Source: Microvelia longipes (taxonomy: Eukaryota; Arthropoda; Insecta; Hemiptera; Veliidae). From it: 64,000 nt of DNA. The notes below the pieces were generated by a model, which had not been told where the DNA came from, did not search any database, and worked only from the letters and a program-made list of their open reading frames with translations. Below are positions 23,401-38,900 of this stretch, piece after piece; positions within the stretch are counted from its first letter, which is position 1; every line of letters begins with the position of its first letter. Location of the stretch: contig JACMZG010001911.1 of the NCBI GenBank assembly GCA_018340805.1, forward strand, positions 37,641,476 through 37,705,475. Reading direction: 5' to 3'. The position numbers and the translations under genes are program-made.

Positions 23401-26400
23401 GTTATTATGTTTATATCAATAAAATGATTTGTTGACTTTAAGTTGTGCATGTTTTACTCATCTCGCTTAGTATATATTCTTAATTTTTATTCAAATAAAA
23501 ATATTTTATGTTTCAGATATTTGGTTAAAAGTATTGAGTCGGATTCTGCCAAATTAAGCTACATATCTGTTGCTCTAAATAAAGAATATGCTTTAAATTG
23601 GATCAAACAAATTAAAAATATTCTTTACAAGTGTTGTGAATATTTGGAAGTTTTAAAACCAGAAGTTTCTATTGATATGAAATCTATACTCTTATTTTTA
23701 CATACTCTGGTATCTTTTACATCGACTAACACTTGGAAAATACTTCATGCTAAACCTATGGAACCCTTGAGGCCTGGCATGAATCAGCTCTGTGCTAATA
23801 TAATGGGATATCTTTTTATGAGAGGGTTTTACCTTACTTTAAATGTAAGCGTGTAGTTTTTATCTTACTTTTTTGCATTATTAGTAATGAAAATATTTAT
23901 ATTCTTGACTAGTATTGTCAATTTCAGTATAGAAGTCAGTTTAAATTTAGATTTGAGACCAAAAATATTCATTAAAGAACAGCACAAATCTTTAAAATAA
24001 TTTTTATATTATATCTTTTGAGTTGCATTTTATTGAATTATAAGCCCTGAGAAATCAGCTAGGTTCTATAAATAGACATTTTTTAAATTCTTAGAACATC
24101 CATGGGCAAAGATGGTGAACTGTAACCATATTTTTTATGGTTCATAAAAAATTGTGCAAAATGTCTTTCATGAAAAATCTTTTGAAGAGTGATCTTCATG
24201 TAAATGGCAAGGAATTGGAGTGGCTTTAAGGAAACTGATCAGTGTGGTTAGTGATGTACTAACCTAGTCTGCCAGCGCATTAAGTCACACCAAAGGGGCC
24301 AAAATGAGCCAAGCCAACTTATTATTATGTAATATTAATAAAATAACTAATAATATGAAACAACTTCCTATACAGGGACTCTCTCTAAGAGGACCAAAGC
24401 CCACAAAGTTTTAATTTACTTTCTCTTTTTGAGTTACAGTCGCTACTAGTTCGTGGTTTATCAAGACAGAAAGTTGTATTAAAGCAGGTATCTCTTACAG
24501 CTATTGTGACATTAGCTGTTAGACCATTAATATCTGCATCTTTTTCTGATAAGCTTTTATGTATGTTTACACTCTGTATTATGAGAGTTCCTGCCTTAAT
24601 TCTTCATCTTAATCAACTTGCACCCGAGGTATGTACTTTTAGTTTTTATTTTAAAATTATGACTACTAATTTTATCCATTTCAGTATCTGTAATTCTAAC
24701 TAATAATCTGTAGAATAATGATAATTTTTGATTTATTCTTATTTGGGTACTGTTCTTTGATTGATTTTACAATTTTCAAAATTACTTCTTTTCAAAATTT
24801 TTGGTGTCATTGAATTGATATTATGCTTTGTTGATTCTATTTGATATTTTCTGTAATATAAGTTTTTGAACAGTTCTATTAAAACAGCTGTTTCAATAAA
24901 AGCAGCAGGCGTCCAACTTTGGAAAGAAAAAAATACTTACAGGTTCCTGGGTGACATCATAGGAACAACCCTTTGGTGGGCCTGCTCTCTTTTGAATCAG
25001 GAACCTACGTTTCCTGGTTCATTTGAAAATCCTTTCACTTGTGCTCTGAACTTTGTTTCATTTGTGTCGTTTTCCCATAATTTGTGTTTCCCTTGTTATT
25101 GTGATTCCTGTATATTGTGATGTGCTTAACTACGTAACATCAGCTAAATTCTGCACATAACACAGTGATTAATTAATTTAAGTTTATATATATGCATTAG
25201 AAATTAACAAATCTGTGCAATAATTAACAGCTGCCAATAAATATATAGGATATCTTCATGTTAAAAAGAATATGGTGTCAGCATATTGCACACTGCATTA
25301 TTACGAGTCTTTTGGTTTTTCATTTTTTGTAAAAATATGTTTTCCGTGTAGAAGTTATTCAATGACATTATAATTCAGACTGAGTATGCAACAATGCTAT
25401 GAAATAATATTAAAAGAAACCCCATTCAAAGAAAAAAGAAATGATTAAAATCTGGTTAAAAATAGTTAGTTTTGAATAGAAGAAACGAGACATAAGATAA
25501 CTAGATAAATAACCTGAGTCACCCCCATCTACACATTGTTCCCTTTGCAGCTGTAGGGGCTTTTTTCTTCCCTTATACTGTGTTATAAGAGTTACGTTTT
25601 CTCCCTTTTAGCTTATTTTAAGTGACCATGTCAAAAGTAATAACACAAGGAGTATAATTCAATTGTGTTTTTTTCAGTGCATAAGTACTCTAGAAAAGCA
25701 TGATTTTTTGGAGCGTACTTTAGACTTTCTAGAGACAGAGAGGGATGGCAGTGTTGTCTTTGACAGTGGAAGTCATGCAGTCTGTTTAGTTGCAAATCTC
25801 ATTCATTTAGCTCATTTACTCAGAACGACAGCCTTACTTAAAATAAACAAACTCAAGTTTTCGGTTTGTATATGTTTTAAAACATGCTTAGTTATCTTTA
25901 ATTTTTAAATATCAGTGTAATAATCTAGAAAACGAGCATTGAGTGAAAAATGAGAATTTTTCTACATCACTGAATATTTCTGTTTCTAAATATTCTACTT
26001 CTTATATATTCTACATATAAATTAATATTTAAAATAATAAGCATTTTAGAGACTGCTACTTTATTTAAAATAAATTTGTCATTTGTATGAATAAGGTCAT
26101 AGATTTTATGAAGGTCTTAGCATTATGTTCTATTTACCATAATGGTTATTTTGGACTTCACTTGTATTATGAAATCTTTTCCCGCAATTGCATTATTTTT
26201 TGTTATATTTTGTTTACACTTTTCAGAATAACATGTAACTGAATTTACAGTTACCAATTTTATAAAACATTGGTCATTTTTATAAAATATAATTTTAATA
26301 AATTTATAACTTTTGGATTAATTAAATTAATCTTCATCAATTTAATTGTTATTACAAAGTATAATTTTATAAAACATTATATTTTATGAATATTGTTACT

Positions 26401-29400
26401 AACATATGACCGTCCAATATTTTTCAGTTTTGAGTTTAAAACTTTATTTCATCTGTTCCAAGGATATTAATAATATATTATTTCTGTCTTTTCCTTTTTC
26501 AGGAAGTTTTGAGAAGGTTAATGTCTAAAGGTTTAAACTCAGGTAAGAAAGACAGTAAACTTAGTCGCTGGCACCCGTTGCTGGGTTGGATGTCTGATTG
26601 TTCATCTGACGCCTCCCTCCTCCAGGAGTCAGTGAATGATATCAAATCTCAGCTATATTTATTATGGACTCAACCTCTAATTCATTATTTCTTAGTATCA
26701 ACTATCATGGAAAATTCCACTAGACCACCTTCTCCCTCACCTCAGCCCTCGAACACTCATAATTTTTTTAAGTAAGTTTTGTTATAACATTGTACATTAT
26801 GTAAATAATTTAATGACTCATTTTTCAACGAGTAGTAGTTTCCGTTTTTTTCTTCTGTTAATAACAATTTTAGTACCAAACTTTGTACAAATGTATCCTT
26901 GGTAACACTTGTACATTTTGTCATTACAAGTTGTTTTTAATTATTTTGATAGCTACAAGACTTGCAATTTTGTAAAACGGCCCCTGGTACTATCGAAACA
27001 AATGAATTGCTTGACGAAAGAATATTTACTACTATGTATTTTATACTGTTTTAACAATATACTTTTACTCAGTAAAATGTTCTCTCCTGATAGACAGAGT
27101 CTCTTGGGGTTTCAGGCACCTTCTAGTTTTCTTAGAAAACTAATTACTTGAATTAAAGAATTAATTTCATGTTCATTTATGTTATAAAGTATCAAACTGA
27201 TTTCATGATTACCAGGTTATTTAAGAAGAAAAGTTTTACTGGTTTAAAGAGCAAATTGCATCCAAGAAAAAATGTGTAAGAATATTTTGTGTATTAATAG
27301 AGGATATTGAACTGTTAATTAATGCAATGTATGAATGATATTGGAACTTTGGTTTATTTTATATTGTAGGGCAGTGGTTACCTTTGAAGAACCTCTTCAA
27401 AGGTACAAACATTCCTTCACACCAGTCAAAGAAATACTTTCTCAAAGGCCACATTATAAGATGAATTGTTTGAATAAAAATGGGTATGAACATAGGAAAT
27501 TATTTTTTGTACGAATCAGATATTGAGCATTATTTTTTGTTGAAATATTCAATTAATTTGTATACTTTTTTCAAGCCCCCTCTAGAGAATCAAAATATTT
27601 TAGTTATTTGTATTATTCTTGGACTTTTTTTGTAAATTTTAGCGCTAATGCTTTATAAGAACAGCTGTTTAACTGATAGATTGTTTCATAAATGTTATTT
27701 TTCTTGCTAGGAGAGCACTGGATAGTAGAATCGGTGGAAAACAGCCTCGCTATAAGATAGGTACTCCAGATAGTCCATTAACTCCAGTTTCTAAAGTATT
27801 TAATATGTACTATACTTACCTGACAACTTTAACTCCTCTACGATTAGATATCTTAACGGGTAAGCTATAGAATTCATTATTTCTAAATTATACTTTAGTG
27901 AAGATTTTGGATATTTAATGGAGCAACCCCCCAATATGCTGAACATGCAATACGACCATCTCTGCCCGCCATATTCTAGAAGCCTGTCTCAATTATAGAA
28001 ATCTCAGGATCAAACATAACCTTCCGCCCACATTACCAGAAATCCTTCAAGATAATATAGCAACTTTAGATTGGTTGTGGGACTTTCTGTGTGATTCCAA
28101 ATTGGATGAGTTAATTTAACTTTAGGTGTAGTACACTACGTAAAACAAACTCCTAACTGGGTATCAACTCAGTAGCGAGTAAAGGCTTAACCACCTTAGC
28201 TGTGAAAAGCCTCAAATACCCTGAAACTGATTAAATAAATTAAAATGTCATAAATTTATGGGCTTTTTCAAAAAAGGGTTCCTGGGCATATAGGGATTGT
28301 CAGCTAGGAGGCTGATAGACTAGGTTGGCTTAGTGCTGATTCTCTCTTTGTAGTGCTGAGTGAAGGCAGCTTAAAGTAACATGCAAATTGAAACCATAAA
28401 CTAAGTGTCTATAAAAGTAAACATATCATGGCAGCTATAACTATCATCTGCTATGCTTGCTTTATTTTTGATTGCATTCTTTTAGAATTAATATTATTAC
28501 ATAATGTAACTATGTATTCTTCTTGTATTCTAATTTGGCTTCATTTATTAAATTTAGGACCTGGAAAATTAATTGATTTATTTATGAGAGTAAATATATT
28601 AATGCATTTGGTTTTAATGTTAAAAGCGTTTGAATTTATGTTTTCAGGTCTTTGTTACCAAGATAACATGCTGTATTTAATGTGGAAATTTTTAGAAGGT
28701 TTAGGTCCTATGTGTGGGTTAAAAGGTTTCATTGATTTATTATTATCATCTTTAGAACCAACTTATACCATACCAGAATTCAATACTTTGATTTTATTCT
28801 GTGAATGCATGACACACTATATAACGTAAGTGGATTTAAACAAAACTTAAGGGGCACTAATGGTTTATCAAATATTATTTATCTTCAGACGGTGTATAAT
28901 GTAAAGTTTATTAACTAGTTTTTAGGAAGTAAAGAAGCACTTTTCACTTTTTAATCAGGGTGAATAATGTTGTGCACTCCAGATTTTGAAAGAATGAACA
29001 CTATGTTGTAAAACAAATGGGATAAATATGGGCATTTCCTTTGCCCAAGAAATAAAAAAAAAATGAGTGTAACCTTCCGTAAGTAACGCATTAATAGTAA
29101 TGAAACAAAAGTCAGGTGGATAATAATTCATTAAAAGAAGTGTACATGAAAGTTTTAATTATCGTTTAGATAATATTATACAAAATGCCAACAAAAATGG
29201 TGCACTCTATTATAATGTGCATCCTGGTAAACCTTTCGATATCCCCCCTACCCCGATCACAACAATTATTATAAGATTACCCCTCCCAGGATGGGGTCCT
29301 AATACCGCCACTGTGTATATATATATTTGTACATACATATGTATTTTAATAGTTATAACATAGTAATTTTATAAATTAAGAAAGATAAATTAAAAAAGGG

Positions 29401-31193
29401 GGATAATTATGAACAATTATTACTTTTTAATAATTGGGACATCAATAGTAATATTTTGTTAAAAGATTATATAGTATACCTAATAGATATACTATGTTGT
29501 ATAAAAAAAATGAAAGGTTTGGTAATTGATAGCATGTATTAATGGCTGATCAACTACATTTTTTTAGCATTATGCTCAGTAGCAATTTTAATTTCTTTCT
29601 GGGTGTTAATAATACTTATCCTTATTACTCTTAAAAACCTTGAGTCAAAAAATGTTTAACTGATAATTTTTCAACAAGTATATGAAGGTGTTTATTGAGC
29701 AAAAAATCCAATTCTGCAAGGAGATTACAAAAATGCCTTAATATGTTCCACTCCTGCATGGATAGGGTTATATCTCAATTTGTGGCTTTTAACTTTTTTA
29801 TTTTGAATTGTCTTTTACAGGCTATTGGATGATATAGAAATGTACGAGGACCAAGAACCATTTAAACTCCACGATTATATAGCATTATCTAGCTTTCTTA
29901 ATATGTTTCTATACAAAGGAGTGCTTAATAATTTATTTGGTAATATTTCTGTACTTATTTTATATTTTTGTTTAAAAACTATAAATGAGATAATGTAATA
30001 ACAAATTTATTTCTTTTAATGTTTTAAATTATTACTTTATTGACCATATACTGAACATTTCGCAAATGTTAAAAATATGGTCCTAAACTTTTGAGAATGG
30101 TCTCTACCATTTTAAAAAGAAGAGTTTACATTTAAAAATTTTTGGTAACTATCACCTGAATATAATCATTATGTTACCACTTCCAGTAACTTTTAAAAGT
30201 AAAAATCGGAACATACCATATTCCAATTTCTGAAATTCCTTTATTTATCGATATTATCAATTTTAGAAAGTAAAAATAAAATTATTGATTACCAGTACAA
30301 AATTAATAAATTGACTGTTTTAGAAACTCGAATTGAATATAAACTAAATAGTTTATTTTTACTAGACATAGCTATTCATTGATAGATTTTTTGTTTAAAA
30401 CTTGAATAAAACTACAAGAAACTTTTATTTTTTAAATATAATCTACGCTATATACCTGACAAATTTTGTGAAAAATCGCTTATTGATTACCTATTTATTA
30501 AAATTATTTATTGATATTGTAATTTTAAAAAAATCTATTTTATGGTGTGGTTTAATGTAACTTTTAATTATTACAATAAGAGGTAACTATGTAGGGCGGG
30601 GTTTGCATCATGGTAGGTGAGAAGGTTTTTATTATTGTTGCTACCACATATCTACTGCACTGAGAAAAATTCCAAATAAAGTCCTAGAGGTAACACCTCT
30701 AAAATCCACCATAAAATTATAAAACAAGGATGAAATACACCATGTGACGTAATTTAACCCAATAGTGAGCTAGAATTAAATTAAAAGACAAGCCATTAGA
30801 AAGGAAAATGGCTTTTAGTTATCAATTTCAAATAGTTCAGGTTCCTCTTTTTTGTTTTTAGAAGTAAAAGGTGGTAGCGGAAGTAGTTTGTACAATGTTT
30901 TACATGCTTTATTAATGACATTATACAGAAGAGATAGTAGAAGACCATATTGCCCACCCAATCACTGGCTCATAAAAGACATTAAAATATCCGCTTTCTT
31001 GTCTGATCTCGAGAAAGGCAAGAAACCAACTCAGGTAAGCTTTAATTCTCAGATTATTTATTTATCTTAGTCAGGCAGCTTTAAAACCTTTTATCCTCTC
31101 AGCAAATTTCCTTTAACATTTGCTAAAGGTGGGAGTTTGATAGGTGGGAGTTGAACTTTGGAGTGTGGCTAAAATCTCTTTTCAAGTCCTCCA

Positions 31194-31246
<53 letters not shown>

Positions 31247-34200
31247 TTATATGTGTGTGTGTTTTAGACCATTTCTTGTAAACACTAAAACACTGTTTTT
31301 GTTGATGCCTGCCCCAGGTAAAAGTTTTAAACATACTTGAAGAAGTAATGGAAATTTGAATGTTCCAAAAACTTATATTCTAAATTGAAAGTGTGTATGC
31401 ATGTGAACATATGCCCGTTGCTGTTTATTTTCTTAATTGATATAATATTTACATTTTTCAGTTGTTGTTAGCCAAGGTGCCTCATGTGATTCCACATACT
31501 GAAAGGGTTCAGTTATTTAGAAAATTTGTAGCTAATGAAAAGGCAGTTTTAGGTTTAACAGATTCTGCTTGTGCATCTCCTCACTCTACTCTTATTACAG
31601 TACACAGGTAACGTTAACATCCTGGTATCTTTTGTTAATCAATTAGTACGTTCACACACACTTTAGATCCGCGTATCGTATAGAGTACAATCTCTCAATA
31701 CGATACTTTAAGCTGTACGAACCATGCGGAGGGGATCCGATCGCATATGCTAGAACTAGGGAGATGGAATCTAAATGGATCCCCCGATATGCTGTCTTTT
31801 TGTGTGTGTACCTTTAGAGATGATTGTATTTAATGGATAACCTTCTCGTCGAACTTTTATTTCACTTCTATATAACCGTTTTTGATCAAATAACTTTTGG
31901 AATATTATTTTTTTAGTGTAACTTTATTATTATGCAAAGAAATCACAATTTAATTAAATATATTTTTTGTTTTAAACTTCCTTATAACCAAAAGTGAAGC
32001 TTCACTATACAAGACGCCATGTTTTGGCTGGATCAGTTATCACTCGATCGACTAAACAAATACGCTGCAAGAACTGTGAAGTTAGTTGACCGTATTGTAT
32101 ACGTATTCTATACGATCCGTGGATCTAGAGTGTGTGTGAACGTACTAAATATAATTCAGTAGTACAAATAATACTTTTTTTACTTCTCTTAGTTGATACA
32201 AGGTTTTTCACCATTATTTTAATGTAATAGATCAAAAAGTTATGTGGTGACATTTCAGTCAACCTGGCTATAACCAGGTTGGCCATAAGGATGATGCTAC
32301 AGGGTGGATTTTTACTTATACCGTAGGTATAAGTGAGTATTGGGTTTGCAAAAAAATCTGAAACCAGTATGTCACCAGAATTATCCTTTTCAGGTGTTTT
32401 AAGACCTGTGTGGTTTTCACAAAGTTGTCTGTCTGTATGTGTGTGAGTGTGTTTCTGTTATCATCGTAGCTCCTAGTTTATTTATGCTAAAGAGTTTAAA
32501 CTTAGTTAAAAAATCAATCTACCACTGTAGTGTTGCTATTCAGAAATTGTTTTTTAGACGTCATTAATCCACAATAATGATGGTAAACATTTTGATAATT
32601 CATTAAACGCAGAAAAATTATGCGATCGAATTGAGATTTGGCATGGATGTGGTCATGTATAAGACTATACATGGCTTATATGTGCTAAGTTTCATCTCAT
32701 TATCAGCATTTTTTTCAATTTTTATCAAATAACATTTGTACGTTTTTAAAAAATCAGAAAATGATCTAATAGAGTTTAAATTTAGTACAAATATATACCT
32801 TTACATTATAAATAAATACACTAAGTTTTGTTTCAATACGATAAGTATATCCATTATTTTTTTTGGATCATAAAAGTTAAGCAGCATTGAGCATGGTCAG
32901 TGCTGTATGGGTGGGTGACTGCTGAGAATAAAACGGATGTATTTACTATCTAAGGACAAGTGAAGCGAGTTCAAGGACATGCTGCAGTATAGATTTGGCG
33001 AATTGTATATTCTGAGGAAGAGCTAAGCGAGTCCGAAGCAAAGAGGATGAGCGTAGTGAATCTGATGTGATGAGGAAAAGTTCTGAGGCATAATTATGGC
33101 CAGGTTGGTTGAAAATTCGCCATAGTAATTCTTTCTTTTATTAACCTATTCTTGGACTTTTAACATTAAAAAAGAATTTAAAAAAATAATTAATAATAAT
33201 GATTAATAAATGTTTATACATGGGACATAAATAATATCAGGCGATGGACTTCATACTTGTAAGATAATCGTGAATTGTAAAAAATGAAATAAAAACAATT
33301 GTTACTCCTTCCTTAAGAAAAGAAAATTAAAATATAAATGAGTGATGTCCATCTTCTGTAATTATCTGGTGAAGATGTTAGCAGAGAAATGATTTTTAGT
33401 AGGATAAGATCACATAACTCCTTAGCTATGACATCAATTGGGTTTCATGAAATTTAGGAGGGCAACTTTATGTCGACTTTCAAAATTTCTGGTCATATTT
33501 ATCACTGAGTTGGTACTTTACATCCTCAAGAAAATAATACTACTAAATTGTTACAAATATATTTTGTGGGTGACAAAGAAACAGATGCCTTGATTAGATG
33601 CAGCTACCATAAAACTGATAACTTAAAGTTAATGAAATCTCTGCGTGCCATTTTTCTGATAATAAAAGATAATTAAATATTTGTTTGCTATTAGTTGATA
33701 TAATTCTGTAAATCATCCAAAAAGATTTGACACATAGAGCCACCAGTAAATTTTAAACTCCTATTATCCAAGTTATTTGTTTATTTTGAAGTATTTATTG
33801 TTAAAATTTGCTGTGCAGTTTATACAATCAAATCTTAAAATTATGTAATTTACTGAAAACATTGTAATGATCTAAATCATAACTTTCCACTTCTATCCAA
33901 CTTTCTAACTGTCCACTTCTGTTAGACCCCAAGTACCCTTAATTCCAACGAGCTCTAGTTCAAAGGAACATGAATTTAAAAGAGTAGCATAAGCTTCACT
34001 AACCACTAAGATCTCATAGTTTAATTTCACTTTTAAAAAGTGAAAAGACCACAGGTCGCATTGCATTAGGGCTTAACCTCCTCCTTTTTTTCTAATAATA
34101 ATAAAATATGTAACTTCAAAAGCATATCATTAAAGCTAATTATACATTTAATTCTACTTTTTCTTTGCGGCAGCAAAATCCCTTGGCTTTAGGCTTCCAT

Positions 34201-35925
34201 TTCATTGCTGAACAAAAGGGATATATATTTACTGGCTTTCCAATAATAAATGTATTTTATAAGATTCAGCCGAGTCATAATTAAATGCCATTGTACTTAT
34301 TTCATTTTCTTCTTTCTTTACTCCAGAAATTACTTCTTTTTTGTATGAAGATTACTAGATTAAATTAATATGAAAATAATGTGACATATTTTTGCATATT
34401 TGTCTAATTTAAATTAAATCAATAGATCATTTTACTGTCCACTAGATTTAAATTGAAAGCGTGGGAATATATTTTTATGATCTTGACAAAGTGCCATATT
34501 TTTAATCATTGACCGATCAAATTCCTCAAAACTCTTTATTTTCCTAAGAAGTTATTTTAAATATTTAATAGGTACCAGTGATTCAGTGAAAAAGTACAAA
34601 TTGAGTTATTTTTTAGGTCCCTTTCTATATCTGACCTGTTTAATATTTGTTAATTTAATATTTAAATCATACTCAGATTAAAATCAAGACTTAGCGTTAC
34701 GCAAAAACGGTTCAACCAATAAAAACAATAATTTTGAGCTAAGCACTCAAATTTTGATCATTAGAAACATTAGTGTTTTGTTGAATGAAAAGATATTTTT
34801 CATTCAAAATTTATTTTCCAAAATTGGCTGTAAATGTATTACAAAATGTTGATTTCAAAATTACATGTTTTTAAAGAATGACAATACAAAATTTATTTTA
34901 GAAGTTTTATGAAATTGATTTTCTGTTCTTTAATCATTCAAGAATCCAGGAACCCCAAGAGATCTGTGAAATGATTTTAGGGGGTCAGTGAGCTAATTTT
35001 ATTACAAATATGTAACATTAATAAATTATTTTTAATGCTACTATAATTGATAATTATAATATCAGTTATTAATTCTAATATTCTTTTACTGAATTTCTAC
35101 AGAAAAAATGAGCTTATGAGATTGTTTGGAAATACGTAAATGTTTTAGATAAGCCAACATGTCAAGAAATTACCAAGCAAGTTTTTATTGGTAAGCATAA
35201 ACATCTACTTCATGGTTTTAAGAAGAAAATAAAAAATGGGCGTCCAAATATGAATTATAAATACTTTATTAGTTGGTAATACAATTTAGGACATTATCCC
35301 TCTATATTTTATGAAATAAGACAAAATGTAGGTTTTAAAAGAAATTGTTTTTTTAAAAGTGATCGGGATATATCAAGAAACTATAAAAATTATAAGACTT
35401 TACTGAACATTTTTCCAGTTTATTACAGCGATTTGTTTATAAACTGTAAAATCTGATTATAGTTGATGAAGTAAATTAAACACTTACTATCTTTACTAAA
35501 TTTATAACAAAATATACTATCATTTTCAAGCTCTTTTGTGTTGCAATTATATAGCTGGTTCGCAAGTATTTTATTATGTTAAAAACAGAAAGTTAAGTTA
35601 TTTGTAATTAAATGTTATTCAATTTATTAGTTGGGGGAAGAGGGACAAGATGTACAAGGGTTCTCCGAGTACCATTTATCTAAGTTTGCGTATCCCTCTC
35701 TTAAAAATATCACATGAACTTTAATTATGTCATTTGACATCAATATATTGTAAGTATTAATTCAATTTCTTATATTTTTGTGGGTTAAACCGTTTTTTGC
35801 ATAACCCCATCTGGATCATCTTTTATTTCTAGGATTTGATAATAAAACTGTATTCATATAGTTTCATTTTAATATAACTGATGGGAGTTTTTCTAAAACC
35901 AGGGGACATACTGATATATACATAC

Positions 35926-35986
<61 letters not shown>

Positions 35987-38900
35987 TACACAATACTTTT
36001 CCTTTATACCTATGTATGGTGTAAATAAAAAAATGTACCCTTGGTGCGATAATTCATGTGTTCAAATTTTTTTTTGGTATTTTTATAACTTTAAGTGCAG
36101 TCATCAAAATTGTTTAATTTGATACTACTATGATAACCAGCATTTTTTGTTTGCTACATCTCTGACTTCAAAATCTGTCATACATATGGTTATATTCAGT
36201 TGACAGCATGGGAAAATAATGTAAGGGAGCCAATGAGGTTAGTCCTGGATGTTATACCACGCCCACAATTCCATATCAAGTCATCCTCATTGGTTTCTCT
36301 ATCATTTCAAAATCTCTGTCAGGTGATTTTAACCATGTGTGTCACACTATACTTGTATATGATTTGGTTATTCAGTTCAAAGGTAAGTGCAATATTGTAA
36401 ATATTTATTATTTTTCTTTATTGTTATGATTTTATGTAGAATAAATTTTTAATAAAATGCCTTTATTGTTTAAATTAAAGTAATCAGGTAATGCTTAGGC
36501 CTTTAAAGTTATCACTAATTTTGTTTAACGGTTGAACAGTGACATAAATTAAGAAATGTTAGATATGAAAAGATTTATTTTAACGTTTCGAAGTTAGGTA
36601 ATGTAAATGTAATGTTAATAGTTTTTATTGAATAAAACATTGTCACATGCCTGTAAATGATATTTTCCCCTTGAAATAAAAATCAAATAAATGCAAATGT
36701 AAAAAAATGTCAAGTAGATATTTTATTTAAATTATTTGGTTTTATCTTTAAAACACTTATAGATAAAATTGCTAAGTGGTTCTTTGTATCTTTATAACAA
36801 AAAAATTGAGTGGTTAAATTTTATAATTATAACACTTAGCATAAATTATATATGTAGATCACTTTATTATTAGCGATAAGGAGAATGAAGTACATAAGAT
36901 AAGAGCTACTAAGATAAAAAGATATAATGTTTATAGTGCTACAACTCATTTTAATATTTGAAGTTCCCATTTTTTAACGATTAAGTGAAAAAGAGGTGGA
37001 GCTAATTTATTACTAAAATATGTAATTAGATATGTTTCTGTAAACATTTACTTTGCTATAAATAACTCTTGGTGAAAAACAAAATGGAATATTTTTTTCA
37101 AGGCGTCATTTTTATAATGACCTCATCCTAAATGAAAAATGTTAGGTTGAACATGTCAAAGAACACAATGAAATCATAATTTGATATCCCTCTCTGTTTG
37201 TAATATTTCATTCGCGGAACAATTTTACTTGAACATACATGCTTTGTCTATTACAGTATAATGTAATAACTGTCCTAATATTAAGAGTCCTCAAACAAAG
37301 GTGCTATAACTCAGTGTGAAAAACAATTTTATTGGCCCTTGGACCTTATTTAATTTGGCAGACCAGTAAAAAGTAATTTTTAATGCTAAAGTTAGAAGGC
37401 TATCATGTTCACGATAACTTTATTGAAAAATGTTTTGAGCCTCGACTTGAATAAGTGTGTCATTAGATAGTTTGACCCTTATCAGGATTTAACTGACGAG
37501 GGTTTTCATCAGTGACTGCTTTCAAATTATTGGGAGCAATAAGAGGGTCAAAAACTAGACCTCAAAAAATACTATGTAGATGGAGATTTTTCGGTGTAAA
37601 GTTAAACCTAGTGTTCAACCTAAGGGTTAAATCCCTTTATAATTAACTCCCTAATAAGTCTTTCCAACATTCTTTACTATATTAAAATATATTTGCAGCA
37701 ATAATATTAAGAGTTAGCCTTATTGATTGCACCAAAACCCTGTGAAAGAAACTATTCATTTGGTCTGAGGACCAATAGAATTGTTTTCCTTGCAGGGTTT
37801 TGGTATCATTGATAAGGCCAACTCTTAAGACTATATAATTTCCTCTAAATACATACCAGTTTGATGAGATTAGATTGCTTAAACTACTGTAACAAATATT
37901 AGAGAAGAGCGAATAGATAAAACATGTGGCTTCTATAGTATTCTATACGGTTATAATCAGTTGACGAAGTGTTGAGGAAACTATGATATTGGTCTGATAT
38001 GAAATTGTGGGTGTGGTTGACCCCACAACCCACAACTTCAGTCCCCACACAGGACTGACCTCATTGGCTCCTTCGCATTATTTTCCCATGCTGTCAACTG
38101 AATTTAACTGTGTGTTATACTATAGCAGTGTAATTACATAATCTGTAATACACATAACATGTATGTTCAGGAATAAGTATACGGTGACATATTAATTATC
38201 TAATTAATTTTAACGGGGTGGTTTGACATGATAGATCATAATAAAATTAATATTTAAAAATGCTAAGCCTTTCATATACATTCTGTTTAAAAAAACATGA
38301 ACACAAATAAATTTAATTTTGACTACTTTTTATAATCCTTTTTGTTTATAAAACTGTAAGTGTATTATACAGTATACACAAAGAAAATGGCACGAGAGTG
38401 TGAATATGTGTATTAGTTCTATAAATAACTTGAAACTACCAACCTGTTGACCTTCCAGTTTTTTGTTTCCTGCTTCTCTCTTAATTTAACTTATTTTGAC
38501 TGTAAAATATGAAACAGAAGTTTACAGCAAGAGGGTAAAAGTGTTTAATTTGATACATGATATGTTGTTAGTAAAATATTCAGACGAAGTATGGAATAAT
38601 ACGGTAGAGGTCTGGTCTGGTTATGATACGAGTTCACCACCCTTTCCTTCATACAATATTCTTATCTGAGAATTGTCAGGTAATGCAGAGTAGAGATGGC
38701 CTTCGTTCGGTATCTTGCAAACCTCTCTATTCGGGTTGTCATGTTGCAAATGGCGTGCTACAATTATTTTTTCTCGTTAATTTTCTCGTAAAAACCAACA
38801 ATTGCTCGATAAACTTGAAATTCAACTTATCCTTTGGATTCACGAGTTTTAAAGATGGCCAACTTCTACTATACACTTTGGTAAGTAGTTCCGAGACTTG

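Noticed and set aside
24866..25120. 84-codon + strand frame between UBE3B exons 4 and 5
   Set aside because: It is intronic, not in frame with either neighbour, and resembles no family.
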